Counted from the stretch's first letter, positions 16,371 through 24,665 are shown. The stretch: 31,191 nt of DNA from Acidobacteriota bacterium (GCA_021793595.1 JAJYSL010000034.1:1-31191); one strand, 5' to 3'. Numbers and translations are program-made. Notes: generated by a model from the letters alone, not told the origin.

Positions 16371-16948
16371 GCCGTGGCCGCCAGACCACCCCCGGGCTGA
16401 GTGTTGCGATGTTTTGCCTCGGGTTGCGGAATGCAATTGTCTTTGCCGCCGTGTCCTCGGCAGTTGCCTGCTACCGTGGGTCGGCGGAAAAAATCCATTC
16501 GATCGCGGAACAGCAGCTGCAATCGATGTCTTTGGAGCAGTTGGGGAATGTGGAAGTTACAACCGCTTCCAAGCAGCCAGAGGAGGTTTGGAAAACGCCA
16601 GCGGCGGTTTCTGTCATCACCTCAGAAGACATACGACGATCGAGCGCGACAACACTTCCTGAGCTGCTGTGCATGGTATCGGGGGTGCAGGTTTCGCGTA
16701 TGCAGAGCGACGAGTGGGCAGTTGGAATTCGCGGTTTTACCAGTGGGTTCTCCAAGGACCTGCTGGTCTTAATCGACGGACGCAGCGTATATACGCCGCT
16801 GTTTGAGGGTGTGTATTGGGATGTTCAGACCTTCCACTGGAGCGGACGGGCGGGAGATGTTACAGAGTCTGCGCGACTCGTCAACACGGATGGCAACTCT
16901 GATCGACGACTTGTTGAATCTTTCTCGCGCTGGAACTTCCGGCCTTGA
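16367..16948 (+). pseudogene. TonB-dependent receptor, N-terminal fragment
   Basis: Starts with ATG overlapping the stop of the response regulator. A signal-peptide-like segment is followed by SLEQLGNVEVTTASKQPEEV and the TonB-receptor plug domain: TPAAVSVITSEDIRRSSATT, LPELLCMVSGVQV, AVGIRGFTSGFSKDLLVLID, GRSVYTPLFEGVYWDVQ. Family members continue with a short loop, then IEVIRGPGATIWGANAVNGV and a 22-strand barrel. Here family likeness ends at about 16828 and the frame runs 40 codons into histidine-kinase DNA in the wrong frame, stopping at 16948. The barrel (over 400 residues) is missing. It is therefore a non-functional fragment made by a deletion, unless the join is an assembly error. Confidence 0.85.
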
Positions 16949-17396
16949 GCGGTCTACTGTCGACCTGAGCGCATTGGCAAACTCGATTGTGGAGGAATTG
17001 AAGGCTGCTGAGCCGGGCCGGAATGTTCACATCACAATTGCTGCGGGAGCAATTGTGTTAGCCGATGGAGGACTGATGCGAGTAGCATTGGGAAATTTGA
17101 TTCGCAACGCATGGAAATACACTGAGAAGACAGGTTCTGCGTCCATAGAATTTGGATACAAACGGACGGCGCAGGAAATTGTCTGCTTCGTGCGTGACAA
17201 CGGTGCCGGATTCAATCCGGAGTTTTCGGATCGTTTATTCAAGCCGTTCCAACGACTTCATACCCAGGGTGAATTCGTCGGAACAGGAATCGGATTGGCA
17301 ACAGTGCAACGGATCATTTCTCGCCATGGCGGCAGGGTTTGGGCGGAGAGTGCAGTGGGCGAGGGCGCAACCTTCTATTTTGCGCTCGATTTCTAA
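16830..17396 (+). pseudogene. Sensor histidine kinase, C-terminal fragment
   Basis: From about 16842 the frame reads ADGREMLQSLRDSSTRMATL, IDDLLNLSRAG (the second half of the HisKA dimerisation helix), then a complete HATPase domain: N-box NLIRNAWKYT, G1 DNGAGFN, F-box LFKPFQRLH and G2 GTGIGLATV, ending GEGATFYFALDF. The phospho-acceptor His helix and any sensor part are absent, and the frame is +1 relative to the receptor fragment, so no chimera can be made by simple read-through. Internal ATGs (16821, 16857) lack good ribosome sites. It would bind ATP if made but could not autophosphorylate. It was probably the kinase partner of the receiver gene at 15978. Confidence 0.85.
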
Positions 17397-17407
17397 CTGA
17401 TCACGGA

Positions 17408-17423
17408 CGCCACTAGAGTGGCG
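17408..17423. promoter_or_regulatory. Palindrome touching the ribosome site of the ferredoxin reductase gene
   Basis: CGCCACT-AG-AGTGGCG is a perfect inverted repeat ending one base before AAGGAGG (17424-17430). As DNA it could be an operator; as RNA it folds as CGCCAC/GTGGCG with a four-base loop right next to the ribosome site. Confidence 0.4.
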
Positions 17424-17437
17424 AAGGAGGAAAGGAC

Positions 17438-18196
17438 TTGGAACGTAGGATGTACAGTGCGCGGCTGTTGGGGAAGACACTGTTGTCTGAAAGTGCGCAG
17501 TGTTATCACCTGGAGTTCGATATTCCGGAGGTCGAGAATTTTGAGTTTGAGCCGGGACAGTTTATTTCCATGGTCGCCAAGGATGGCCGGGGAAAACCTC
17601 AGACGCGCGCCTACTCCATTGCATCTGCGCCTCGCGGCAATAGATTCGACCTTTGCTTCGATCGAGTGGACGGAGGTTTTTTTTCCAACCAGCTTGCGGA
17701 CGCAAAACCCGGTGCTACGGTTGCTTTTCACGGCCCATACGGTCTGTTTGTGCTGCGCCGGCCACTGGTGGATTCGATATTGATTGCCACCGGCACCGGA
17801 ATTGCGCCGATGCGTGGCTTTATAGAGACTCTGTTTCCGAGCATAGGGGAAGACAGATGTGAGGGGAAACATGTTTGGCTGGTGTATGGCGCGCGGCACC
17901 AGTCGGAAATCTACTATCAGCACTATTTTGAGAAGATCGCTGCGGAGCACGCCAACTTTCATTTTTTACCGACAGTGAGCCATCCCCACGAGGGATGGGA
18001 AGGTTTGCGAGGAAATGTCGAGATGCAGGTGAAGGCATTATTGCTGGACGCCGCATGCTTGGACTCCTCGAGCGGCAACGCAAAGCCAGAGCAAGCTTAT
18101 ATCTGCGGCCTGAATGACATGGTCGCGGCCAATCGAGCGCAGTTGAAGGAGTTAGGCTGGGATCGAAAGCAGATCGTGTTCGAGCGGTACGACTGA
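17438..18196 (+). CDS. Ferredoxin--NADP reductase (FAD/NAD-binding)
   Basis: A 252-residue flavoprotein of the ferredoxin-NADP reductase family, passing electrons between NADPH and ferredoxin or flavodoxin. The FAD site is FEPGQFISM and RAYSIAS (residues 57-63); the pyridine-nucleotide site is ATGTGIAPMRGF (117-128), then VWLVYGAR and AYICGLNDM. There is no 2Fe-2S domain, and the C-terminus is FERYD. The start is TTG 17438, seven bases after a full AAGGAGG; the ATG at 17450 would be 19 bases away. It follows the histidine-kinase remnant by 41 bp and ends nine bases before the stop of the LytTR regulator on the other strand. It resembles Fpr, but I do not assign a symbol. Confidence 0.88.
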   Translation: MERRMYSARLLGKTLLSESAQCYHLEFDIPEVENFEFEPGQFISMVAKDGRGKPQTRAYSIASAPRGNRFDLCFDRVDGGFFSNQLADAKPGATVAFHGPYGLFVLRRPLVDSILIATGTGIAPMRGFIETLFPSIGEDRCEGKHVWLVYGARHQSEIYYQHYFEKIAAEHANFHFLPTVSHPHEGWEGLRGNVEMQVKALLLDAACLDSSSGNAKPEQAYICGLNDMVAANRAQLKELGWDRKQIVFERYD

Positions 18197-18205
18197 GCGC
18201 GCCTG

Positions 18206-19081
18206 TTAGAGATTGAAAAGCTCTCGCAGGCGTTTTGTTTGACCGCGACTGACGGGAATCTCTGTATGGCGTCGATCGTCCATGCGCAACTGATAGCTGG
18301 ATTTAAACCAGGGTACGACTTCCTGAATGCGATGGATGTTCACGACAAAGGAACGATGAGCGCGCCAAAATAATTCCGGGTCCAGCAAGTCGAGCAGCTC
18401 TTCAAGAGTACGGCAATTTGACTGACCTTCGATGGAGTGAGTCGCGACACTGATCGTTCCTTCTTCAATGGACGCGAAGCAAATGTCGCGCTGCTCGACG
18501 AGTAAAAGACGACCGCCAACACGAAGAACAATTTTGGCGGCGGTGCTTTTTACGGGGGCTTGCTGCTGCTCCAGCAGGCGAACCAGAGCATCCAGCCGCT
18601 CGTCGACTGCGTTGGCTGTGGGAGCGGTCTCAACCGGGGCTTCCTTCACACCGGACGACTTGGGCGCTGTCACGGTCGCTGGGAGCGAAAATCCAGCTGT
18701 AGCCTCTGCCAGGCGAGTTCTGACTCGCTCGAGGGTGTGTCGGACTCGCTTCTCATCAAAAGGCTTCAGCAGGTAGTCCACTGCATTCACTTCAAAAGCG
18801 CGAACCGCATATCGATCGAACGCAGTCGCAAAGACGATGTTCGGAAGCGGCGACTTGCGACCTTTTTCGAGCAGTTTTTTGAGCACTGCAAAGCCGTCGA
18901 GGCCGGGCATCTGTACGTCGAGGAAAACAACGTCGGGCTGATGCGCGCGCACCAACTCCACGGCTTCCACGCCATTCTTTCCTTGAGCGACAATTTCTAC
19001 GTCGTCCGATTTACGGAGTAAATACTCGAGTTCCTGGCGCGCCAGTTGTTCGTCGTCGACAATTACGGCTCGGATGGTCAT
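18206..19081 (-). CDS. LytTR-family response regulator
   Basis: A 291-residue transcription regulator of the LytR/AlgR type. The receiver domain (about 1-120) has VDDEQLAR, phospho-acceptor Asp55 in VVFLDVQMPG, the switch Thr in FATAFD, and the Lys in YLLKPFDEKR. A long Ala/Pro/Thr-rich linker (about 130-180) leads to the LytTR DNA-binding domain: RVGGRLLLVEQRDICFASIE, then FWRAHRSFVVNIHRIQEVVP and IPVSRGQTKRLRELFNL. Such regulators usually pair with a membrane His_kinase protein, which is not in the window. It is convergent with the ferredoxin reductase. A zinc-ribbon membrane protein lies upstream on the same strand, 125 bp away. Confidence 0.94.
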   Translation of the reverse strand: MTIRAVIVDDEQLARQELEYLLRKSDDVEIVAQGKNGVEAVELVRAHQPDVVFLDVQMPGLDGFAVLKKLLEKGRKSPLPNIVFATAFDRYAVRAFEVNAVDYLLKPFDEKRVRHTLERVRTRLAEATAGFSLPATVTAPKSSGVKEAPVETAPTANAVDERLDALVRLLEQQQAPVKSTAAKIVLRVGGRLLLVEQRDICFASIEEGTISVATHSIEGQSNCRTLEELLDLLDPELFWRAHRSFVVNIHRIQEVVPWFKSSYQLRMDDRRHTEIPVSRGQTKRLRELFNL

Positions 19082-19206
19082 GCCTTAGGTTCACTCTACA
19101 TCAGGGAAAGATGTTTCGAGCAACTGCGACGATCATGGAGAATTGCCGGCATGTGCGGACGCGGAGGATTGGGAAAAGAGCGAAGGCGCAGATGCAACGG
19201 CTTTGC

Positions 19207-19734
19207 TCAGGGGCGATACGCGGTGAGGCGCGCTGGCGCGTTGTCGTCCGCGAGATCGTGTCCACAGTGAGTGCAATGAAGGTCGGTGATGCGGACACTT
19301 TCATGGCAAATGCCGCAGTTGGGAGAGACTCGATAGGCGCATTGCGGGCAGTAATTGATATTGCTGTCTACTTTCGTGCCGCAGCAGGGACACTGGGAAA
19401 GAACGGGTTGCCGCAGCAGAAAATACAACACCGGGCCAATGCCGCCCTGTAAGACGATACACAACAAGATCCAGAGCCACTTGCCCATATTGCGGCGTGG
19501 CGCGTCCTCGCTGATATAGCCGATCATCAGCATGTAGACAGCAACGAGCGCTCCCCACGAAGCTCCGAAATAGACGTGTACGGGAAACGGGCTATGGTAA
19601 TGGGTATGCAGCACGAAGAAGAAAAGATACTGAATGCCAGCGAAGGCCACAAAGGCGAGAACGATCGACCATCGGGGGATGAGTGTGAGTTCTTCGCTGA
19701 CAGAGAATGACGAACTAGAATCGCTTCGGGCCAT
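19207..19734 (-). CDS. Membrane protein with double zinc ribbon
   Basis: A 175-residue protein with three predicted membrane helices (about 22-42, 54-74 and 86-108) and a cytosolic tail of four CxxC-type knuckles: Cys115/118, Cys129/132, Cys140/143 and Cys154/157, the layout of a double zinc ribbon. The third helix with WILLCIVLQGGIGPVLYFLLR resembles the short phospholipase-D-nuclease N-terminal membrane segment, here without the nuclease. The function is unknown; zinc-ribbon tails often mediate protein contacts. It lies upstream of the LytTR regulator on the same strand and may be on the same transcript. The start is supported by AGG before ATG 19734. Confidence 0.78.
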   Translation of the reverse strand: MARSDSSSSFSVSEELTLIPRWSIVLAFVAFAGIQYLFFFVLHTHYHSPFPVHVYFGASWGALVAVYMLMIGYISEDAPRRNMGKWLWILLCIVLQGGIGPVLYFLLRQPVLSQCPCCGTKVDSNINYCPQCAYRVSPNCGICHESVRITDLHCTHCGHDLADDNAPARLTAYRP

Positions 19735-19857
19735 TTTTATTGCCTAACGTTTACCACACGCACGATACGAATACCGCGCGTGTGAATCTAGAATCAATAT
19801 TGGGTCACAAGTACAGCCATCGATCAAACCGGTTTCAAAACAGCGTTGCAAATAGCC

Positions 19858-20328
19858 CTATCGAACCATGGAGTCCAGGCGCGACGTCACGCGATGATCG
19901 ATTCGTCTGGTCCCGCCGCCATCGCGCGTGCGCAAGAACACGAGAAACAGGGTCACCAGGGTGACAGGGAACAACCACGCGATCACATAGACAAACTGCA
20001 GCTCGGAAGCTGGGAAATTCTTCGGATCCAGCAGCATCTGCATTCCGCTCCAGAACACGGGTGTCAGCACCAGGGAAAGCAGGGAAAATCCGAGAATTGT
20101 GATTCCAATTCCGTGGCGCAACCGGCGCCGCCGTTCAGCAATTTCGACCGCTTGCTCACGAACCAGGCGTTGCGCACGACATACCATCGCACGATCGGCT
20201 ACTCCTCCAATAGTAAGTAGAGCGGCCGCAAATTGCTGTTCTTCAGCGGAAAAGATCTTTGACGCGGGATTCGAGATCGCATGGGAGTTCTTTCCGTTTA
20301 CATTGGCAATCATGGGATCGGTTTTCAA
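19858..20328 (-). CDS. Two-helix membrane protein coupled to the sigma factor (putative anti-sigma role)
   Basis: A 156-residue protein of no recognised family. Residues 1-75 are soluble with a charged helix (AQRLVREQAVEIAERRRRLR), followed by two membrane helices (about 73-95 and 110-131) and a short basic tail. The start is TTG 20328, overlapping the TGA of the sigma factor by three bases, with GAGGTG about five bases ahead; an ATG at 20313 is the alternative. Tight coupling to a sigma gene and a membrane location suggest it controls that sigma factor, but there is no zinc-binding anti-sigma motif (HxxxCxxC), so this is inference only. Confidence 0.65.
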   Translation of the reverse strand: MKTDPMIANVNGKNSHAISNPASKIFSAEEQQFAAALLTIGGVADRAMVCRAQRLVREQAVEIAERRRRLRHGIGITILGFSLLSLVLTPVFWSGMQMLLDPKNFPASELQFVYVIAWLFPVTLVTLFLVFLRTRDGGGTRRIDHRVTSRLDSMVR

Positions 20329-21020
20329 GGCTGCACCTCACGATTTGCATCCGGATGCAGTTCCAGAACAGGTTTCAATGCGGCCATTCCGCGATAGAGA
20401 CGCGACTTTACGGTAGACAGAGGCGCGCTGCTGATTTGTGCAATTTCTTCCAGGGACATTTCCTCGTGAAAGCGAAGGACCAGCACTTCGCGGTAGAGCG
20501 GATGAAGGGTGAGAAGGGCACGGCCAATGCGAGCGGCCTGCTCTCCCGTCTGAAAATGATCGAAGGGTGAGGGAAGGTCAGCCGCGATCTCAACCGGGCG
20601 GTCATTCTCGGGATCGGTCACTTCATCCAGGCTGAGCGTAACGCGTTTGCGGGTGTGGTCAATCATGAGATTTCGGGCAATCGCAAACATCCAGGTTTCG
20701 AAACGCGAACGACCACTGTATTGTGAGCCCCGTTCCAATACTCGAAGCCACGTCTCCTGAAATAGATCCTGCGCCAGGTCTCTGCTTCCTACAAGAAACA
20801 ACAAATAACGGAACAGACGGTGTTGATAGCGTTCGATCAACTGATCCATCATTTCCGGGTCATGGCGACGAAGGGCAATAGCAATCTCAGCGTTTGCGGC
20901 TTGCGCCTGCTGGGTGTCGACGAGCGCGGCTGTTTGAGTAGATGCCATGGTGTCTTTCGTAGAGACGTCGGCCCGGTCCAGAAAGACGCGATCAGCGAGG
21001 GAATTTTCTTTGAATCGCAT
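20325..21020 (-). CDS. ECF-type RNA polymerase sigma factor
   Basis: A 231-residue sigma-70 family factor with region 2 (MMDQLIERYQHRLFRYLLFL, DLAQDLFQETWLRVLER, FETWMFAIARNLMIDHTRKR) and region 4 (LHPLYREVLVLRFHEEMSLE, then EIAQISSAPLSTVKSRLYRG). The region between is a short acidic linker, as in extracytoplasmic-function factors. I chose ATG 21020, with AGGGG eight bases ahead; the frame is open to 21134, but those residues have no match, and ATG 20948 is also possible. The first 45 or so residues are a nonconserved extension. It is co-transcribed with the following membrane protein and divergent from rlmB. The target promoters are unknown. Confidence 0.9.
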   Translation of the reverse strand: MRFKENSLADRVFLDRADVSTKDTMASTQTAALVDTQQAQAANAEIAIALRRHDPEMMDQLIERYQHRLFRYLLFLVGSRDLAQDLFQETWLRVLERGSQYSGRSRFETWMFAIARNLMIDHTRKRVTLSLDEVTDPENDRPVEIAADLPSPFDHFQTGEQAARIGRALLTLHPLYREVLVLRFHEEMSLEEIAQISSAPLSTVKSRLYRGMAALKPVLELHPDANREVQP

Positions 21021-21142
21021 GACAGTCGCCCCTATTTTTTCACGATTCGGACGCTGAAGCTGAAAAATTCGCGGATATGAGGGTACTTCGGCAGAGAAGA
21101 TAAGGCGAACATCGCCGCCATGCGGAGGGTACACTACTCGTT

Positions 21143-21946
21143 ATGCAGCTGTTGTATGGATTGCATGCCGTGGAAGAGGCGATTCGCTCGGGCAAGCGAC
21201 GACTGGAATCCGTAGTGATTTCTCGTCAGCGCCATGATATGCGCCTGCATGGAATTGCCGAGGCGTGTCAGGCCGCCGGGATACCGGTCCGAATGGAATC
21301 GAAGGAGCAGCTGACAAGGCTGGTGCGCACCGATGCTCATCAGGGAGTTGTGGCGGTGGTGGCCGAACGCGGATATTCCTCGCTGGATGAGTTGGTCCAG
21401 CGCAGGGGACACGATCTTTTTTTGCTGGCCCTGGACGGAATCGAAGATCCTCATAACCTGGGTGCCCTTCTAAGAACCGCAGACGGAGCCGGGGCGGATG
21501 GGGTGGTTCTGCCCGAGCGGCGCGCCGCTGGGGTGAATGCCACAGTTGTAAAGACTTCGGCTGGTGCGGCTGAGCATGTCCGTATTGCGCGCGTGACGAA
21601 CCTGGTGCGTGCGCTGGAAGAGTTGAAGCGTCAGAACGTGTGGTGTGTGGGGTTGGATGAACGCGGCTCGGCGGATTATGACAGATTCGACTATCGATGC
21701 AATTTTGTCCTGGTGCTTGGAGCGGAGGGAAGCGGATTGCATGAGCTGACCCGGCGAACCTGTGATCATCTTTTGCGAATTCCCATGGCGGGCCAGATAT
21801 CGTCGCTGAATGTGTCAGTGGCTGGTGCGATTGTCATGTTTGAGGCGGCACGACAACGCCGTGCGGCGTTGACACTACCAGAGATCGAGAAGACGGCCTC
21901 GGTTGCAGCCAAAGCGAAGCGGCCGCTCAAGGGATTGGGTTCATGA
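21143..21946 (+). CDS. rlmB: 23S rRNA (guanosine-2'-O-)-methyltransferase, SpoU family
   Basis: A 267-residue SPOUT methyltransferase. The N-terminal substrate-binding domain (LLYGLHAVEEAIRSGKRRLE) is followed by the knotted catalytic domain with motif 1 LDGIEDPHNLGALLRTADGA, motif 2 LVLGAEGSGLHELTRRTCD and motif 3 IPMAGQISSLNVSVAGAI. These are the RlmB/TrmH signatures; RlmB methylates G2251 of 23S rRNA in Escherichia coli. Length fits. GGAGGG lies 13 bases before the ATG, which is rather far. Its stop overlaps the ATG of the next gene (ATGA), so the two are translationally coupled. Confidence 0.93.
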   Translation: MQLLYGLHAVEEAIRSGKRRLESVVISRQRHDMRLHGIAEACQAAGIPVRMESKEQLTRLVRTDAHQGVVAVVAERGYSSLDELVQRRGHDLFLLALDGIEDPHNLGALLRTADGAGADGVVLPERRAAGVNATVVKTSAGAAEHVRIARVTNLVRALEELKRQNVWCVGLDERGSADYDRFDYRCNFVLVLGAEGSGLHELTRRTCDHLLRIPMAGQISSLNVSVAGAIVMFEAARQRRAALTLPEIEKTASVAAKAKRPLKGLGS

Positions 21947-23976
21947 ATTTTATGCAGTATGGGTTGGGTTTCATTCTTCTTCTCACGTTGGGCAGCTCGT
22001 TCGGACAAAGTTCGGGAGCAAACAATCAGACCAACGCCTCTTCCGGAAATGGGCAGGTGCTGTTTTCCCGCGGAGATAACAGCACAACCGCTGATGAAAC
22101 GCCGGCATCGCAGCCGGCCGCAGCCGTTTCACAAACACCTGTCGTGCCTGCAAAAGTAATGCTGGTGACGGATGCCGAGCGCACCTCACTGGCATATAGT
22201 TCTTACGATTTTAAAGTGCATCTGGAGCCGTCGCAGCATTCGATCTCGGTGCAAGCGCGTTTGGTGGCCCGGAACATCAGCGACAAGCCGCTGGAGCGGA
22301 TTGCCCTGCAGCTTTCGTCGTCGTTGCATTGGTATTCAATTCAGGTGGACGGTAAACCGGCGAAGTTTCAGGACGAGACGGTGGATAGCGACATCGATCA
22401 CACTGGCGAACTGACGGAGGCGGTAGTCAAACTTGCGACGCCCCTTTCTCCGGGAAGGATTGTCCGGATAAACGTGATTTATTCGGGCACCGTCGTCCCG
22501 TCGTCGGAACGCCTGCTGCGCCTGGGGGCGCCGGCAAAGATCGCAAGCTCTTCGGAGTGGGATGCGATCGACCCGGATTTCACGGCGCTGCGGGGATTTG
22601 GGAATGTGATCTGGTTTCCTGTTTCTACGGCACCAGTGCTGCTTGGCCAGGGACCGGACATGTTCGACACGGTCGGAAAGTGGAAGCTGCGCGAGTCCAC
22701 GGCAGAAGTTACGATGCACATACTGGTGGAATATTTGGATGTGAAGCCGACGGTCGCATTTTTGAACGGGACAGTGGTGGAACCGGACGGAGAGTCCCGA
22801 CAAAAGTCGGTTGCAGCGCCTGCTGTCTCGCCAACACCGGCGAAGGGGCCAGCGCAAAGCGGACACGTTACTGCCAGCGAATCGGAAGAGAGGCAAACTT
22901 CAGGGAATTCGGCTGCACCTACAACTATGGCCGGCAACACGATCCTGCAGGTGGTTTCCTTCACCTTGCCGCCGACGCGATTAGGATTCGCGCCTCTGAG
23001 TTTTTTCGTGATGACGGCGGCGCAGGAGAGCGTGCCTGGACTGGAGGTCTATTCTCGACCTGAGAATAAGGCAGCCGCATCGAAATATCAAACGGGATTC
23101 ACTCAGGCTCGTCCGATGGTCGAACAATGGCTTGGAGCGCATCCAAAGCGGCCCGTTGTCCTGGTCGATTTGCCGGATGCCGACGATCTACCCTTCGAAG
23201 AGAGCAACATTCTATTTCTCCCGTTGAAGACCAACGCGACCGACGATACCGTGGGTCCGGTGATGACGCATATGTTGGGCCATGCATATTTTGTTTCGCC
23301 GCGGGTCTGGCTGAATGAGGGTGCGGCGCAGTTCATGACGCTGTTGTGGATTGAGCAACGCGCCGGAATCAGCACGGCCATTGGACAGATGGATTCTCAT
23401 CGGGCAGCGCTCGCGATTGCTGAAACGACCGATCCTGGGGTGAATCCTGGACAAAGTCTGATTGAAGCATGGAGCGATATCTACTATCGCGACAAGGCGA
23501 CCGACGTGCTGTGGATGCTGCGCAACATCGTGGGCGATGAAGCCCTAGGAAAGGCGCTGCAGGCTTACGTGCCGGCGGACGACGACGAGCCCAGTTACTT
23601 TCAAACGCTGCTTCAAAAAACATCGAGCAAGGACCTGGAATGGTTTTTTGACGACTGGGTCTATCGTGACACGGGATTGCCGGACCTGCATATCGTCAGC
23701 GCCTACTGGCGGTCGATTCTGAATAAAAACACCAGCGGCAAGAACTACCTGGTGAGTGTCGATGTGCAGAATGACAGCTTTTGCGCTGCGGAAGTGCCGG
23801 TCACTGTTTCTTCGGCATTCAGTAGTCAGACGCGCGAATTACTGATTCCCGCCCACGCGCGTGCGGCGTTGCGGATGCTGCTGGACAGCAAGCCTGCACA
23901 GGTGGTTGTGAACGATGGCAGTGTTCCAGAGGTCGAGAGCAGACATCATGAGCAGGCTGTGGTTCCGGCGCAATAG
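21943..23976 (+). CDS. Exported gluzincin-like (M1 / peptidase-MA-like) protein with altered active site
   Basis: A 677-residue protein with a signal peptide (YGLGFILLLTLGSSFGQ), a Ser/Ala/Pro-rich spacer, an M1-like N-terminal beta domain (SYDFKVHLEPSQHSISVQAR, then ARNISDKPLERIALQLSSSL) and a helical peptidase-like domain. The zinc motif expected as HExxH...WLNEG reads HMLGH (443-447) then WLNEG (Glu459). Both zinc His and the distal Glu remain, but the catalytic Glu is Met444. The spacing of 12 between the second His and Glu fits peptidase-MA-like proteins better than classical M1. A low-complexity Ala/Pro/Ser insert (about 285-325) splits the protein. Its ATG overlaps the rlmB stop. It is probably a periplasmic pseudopeptidase or binding protein; orthologues would need comparison. 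Confidence 0.75.
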   Translation: MNFMQYGLGFILLLTLGSSFGQSSGANNQTNASSGNGQVLFSRGDNSTTADETPASQPAAAVSQTPVVPAKVMLVTDAERTSLAYSSYDFKVHLEPSQHSISVQARLVARNISDKPLERIALQLSSSLHWYSIQVDGKPAKFQDETVDSDIDHTGELTEAVVKLATPLSPGRIVRINVIYSGTVVPSSERLLRLGAPAKIASSSEWDAIDPDFTALRGFGNVIWFPVSTAPVLLGQGPDMFDTVGKWKLRESTAEVTMHILVEYLDVKPTVAFLNGTVVEPDGESRQKSVAAPAVSPTPAKGPAQSGHVTASESEERQTSGNSAAPTTMAGNTILQVVSFTLPPTRLGFAPLSFFVMTAAQESVPGLEVYSRPENKAAASKYQTGFTQARPMVEQWLGAHPKRPVVLVDLPDADDLPFEESNILFLPLKTNATDDTVGPVMTHMLGHAYFVSPRVWLNEGAAQFMTLLWIEQRAGISTAIGQMDSHRAALAIAETTDPGVNPGQSLIEAWSDIYYRDKATDVLWMLRNIVGDEALGKALQAYVPADDDEPSYFQTLLQKTSSKDLEWFFDDWVYRDTGLPDLHIVSAYWRSILNKNTSGKNYLVSVDVQNDSFCAAEVPVTVSSAFSSQTRELLIPAHARAALRMLLDSKPAQVVVNDGSVPEVESRHHEQAVVPAQ

Positions 23977-23980
23977 GAGA

Positions 23981-24017
23981 GGCTCCCATACCTATGCGAT
24001 GGAAGTTTGTGGGAGCC
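23981..24017. terminator. Possible bidirectional terminator hairpin between convergent genes
   Basis: GGCTCCCATA pairs with TGTGGGAGCC (one G-U pair) around a 17-base loop. It begins four bases after the stop of the peptidase-like gene and lies 22 bp from the end of the DUF6580 gene. There is no U-run on either strand, so it may be a transcript-end stabiliser. Confidence 0.45.
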
Positions 24018-24039
24018 AGTCTAACGTATCAGAACCGGA

Positions 24040-24591
24040 TCAGGCTGCGGTGGGTCCGCTTGAACTGTTGAGGCTGCGGCGCTGCCACTCATCCGCCATG
24101 CGACGGGCCAATACAGGCATGCCAAACACGGCGCTCGTCAATAGTGTGGTTGCCAGAACATCGTTGCGGTAGAACGGGAGTCCGGCGAGATAGCAGGTTG
24201 CGAGGCCACCCGCGGTGTGGGGATAGGTGAGAGAGCCAGCCCAGACTGCGAAGTTGCTTGCCAGGAAAAACGAGGTGGAAGAGGCGAGCGCCGCGCCCAC
24301 GACACGTCCTGCATTGGCCCGCTTGCGGAGGAAGGCATAACCCATCCAGCAGGCGCCCAAATACCAAGCCCAAGTAACCAGATAATCCTGCAGATGAAAC
24401 GCGTAATTATACGCAAAGACCGTCAGGTAGTAATCGACGGCAGCTAGAGCTACGACCGGAAGGATGAACAGCTTGGGTGAGCGTCGCGCACCGAACACAA
24501 GGAGTGAGGCTCCAACGGCTGTGAAGCTGAACCACGGATGCGGCAGGATGCGGGTGAAAACCGCTGCTAAAACGAAGAAATAGCTGAACAT
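24040..24591 (-). CDS. DUF6580-type membrane protein
   Basis: A 183-residue integral membrane protein with about five hydrophobic helices. The sequence FTRILPHPWFSFTAVGASLL is typical of the DUF6580 family, followed by DYYLTVFAYNYAFH and SNFAVWAGSLTYPHTAGGLA, then CYLAGLPFYRNDVLATTLL. DUF6580 proteins are described as putative transport proteins; the substrate is unknown. I chose ATG 24591, with GAGGA four bases ahead; the upstream ATG 24645 has no ribosome site. It is convergent with the peptidase-like gene. Confidence 0.8.
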   Translation of the reverse strand: MFSYFFVLAAVFTRILPHPWFSFTAVGASLLVFGARRSPKLFILPVVALAAVDYYLTVFAYNYAFHLQDYLVTWAWYLGACWMGYAFLRKRANAGRVVGAALASSTSFFLASNFAVWAGSLTYPHTAGGLATCYLAGLPFYRNDVLATTLLTSAVFGMPVLARRMADEWQRRSLNSSSGPTAA

Positions 24592-24665
24592 TCGATCCTC
24601 ATTGTCACGAAACTGTGAAAGTTGGGGTTTCCGATAGAAGTCCATTGTTTCTGGAGGACAGAGAA

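Noticed and set aside
16367..17396. A functional receptor-kinase fusion protein
   Set aside because: The two parts are in different frames and the receptor frame stops at 16948 before the kinase ATPase domain.
21079..21132. Direct repeat GAGGGTAC (21079-21086 and 21125-21132) before rlmB
   Set aside because: Only eight bases and the second copy is part of the ribosome site; too short to claim an operator.
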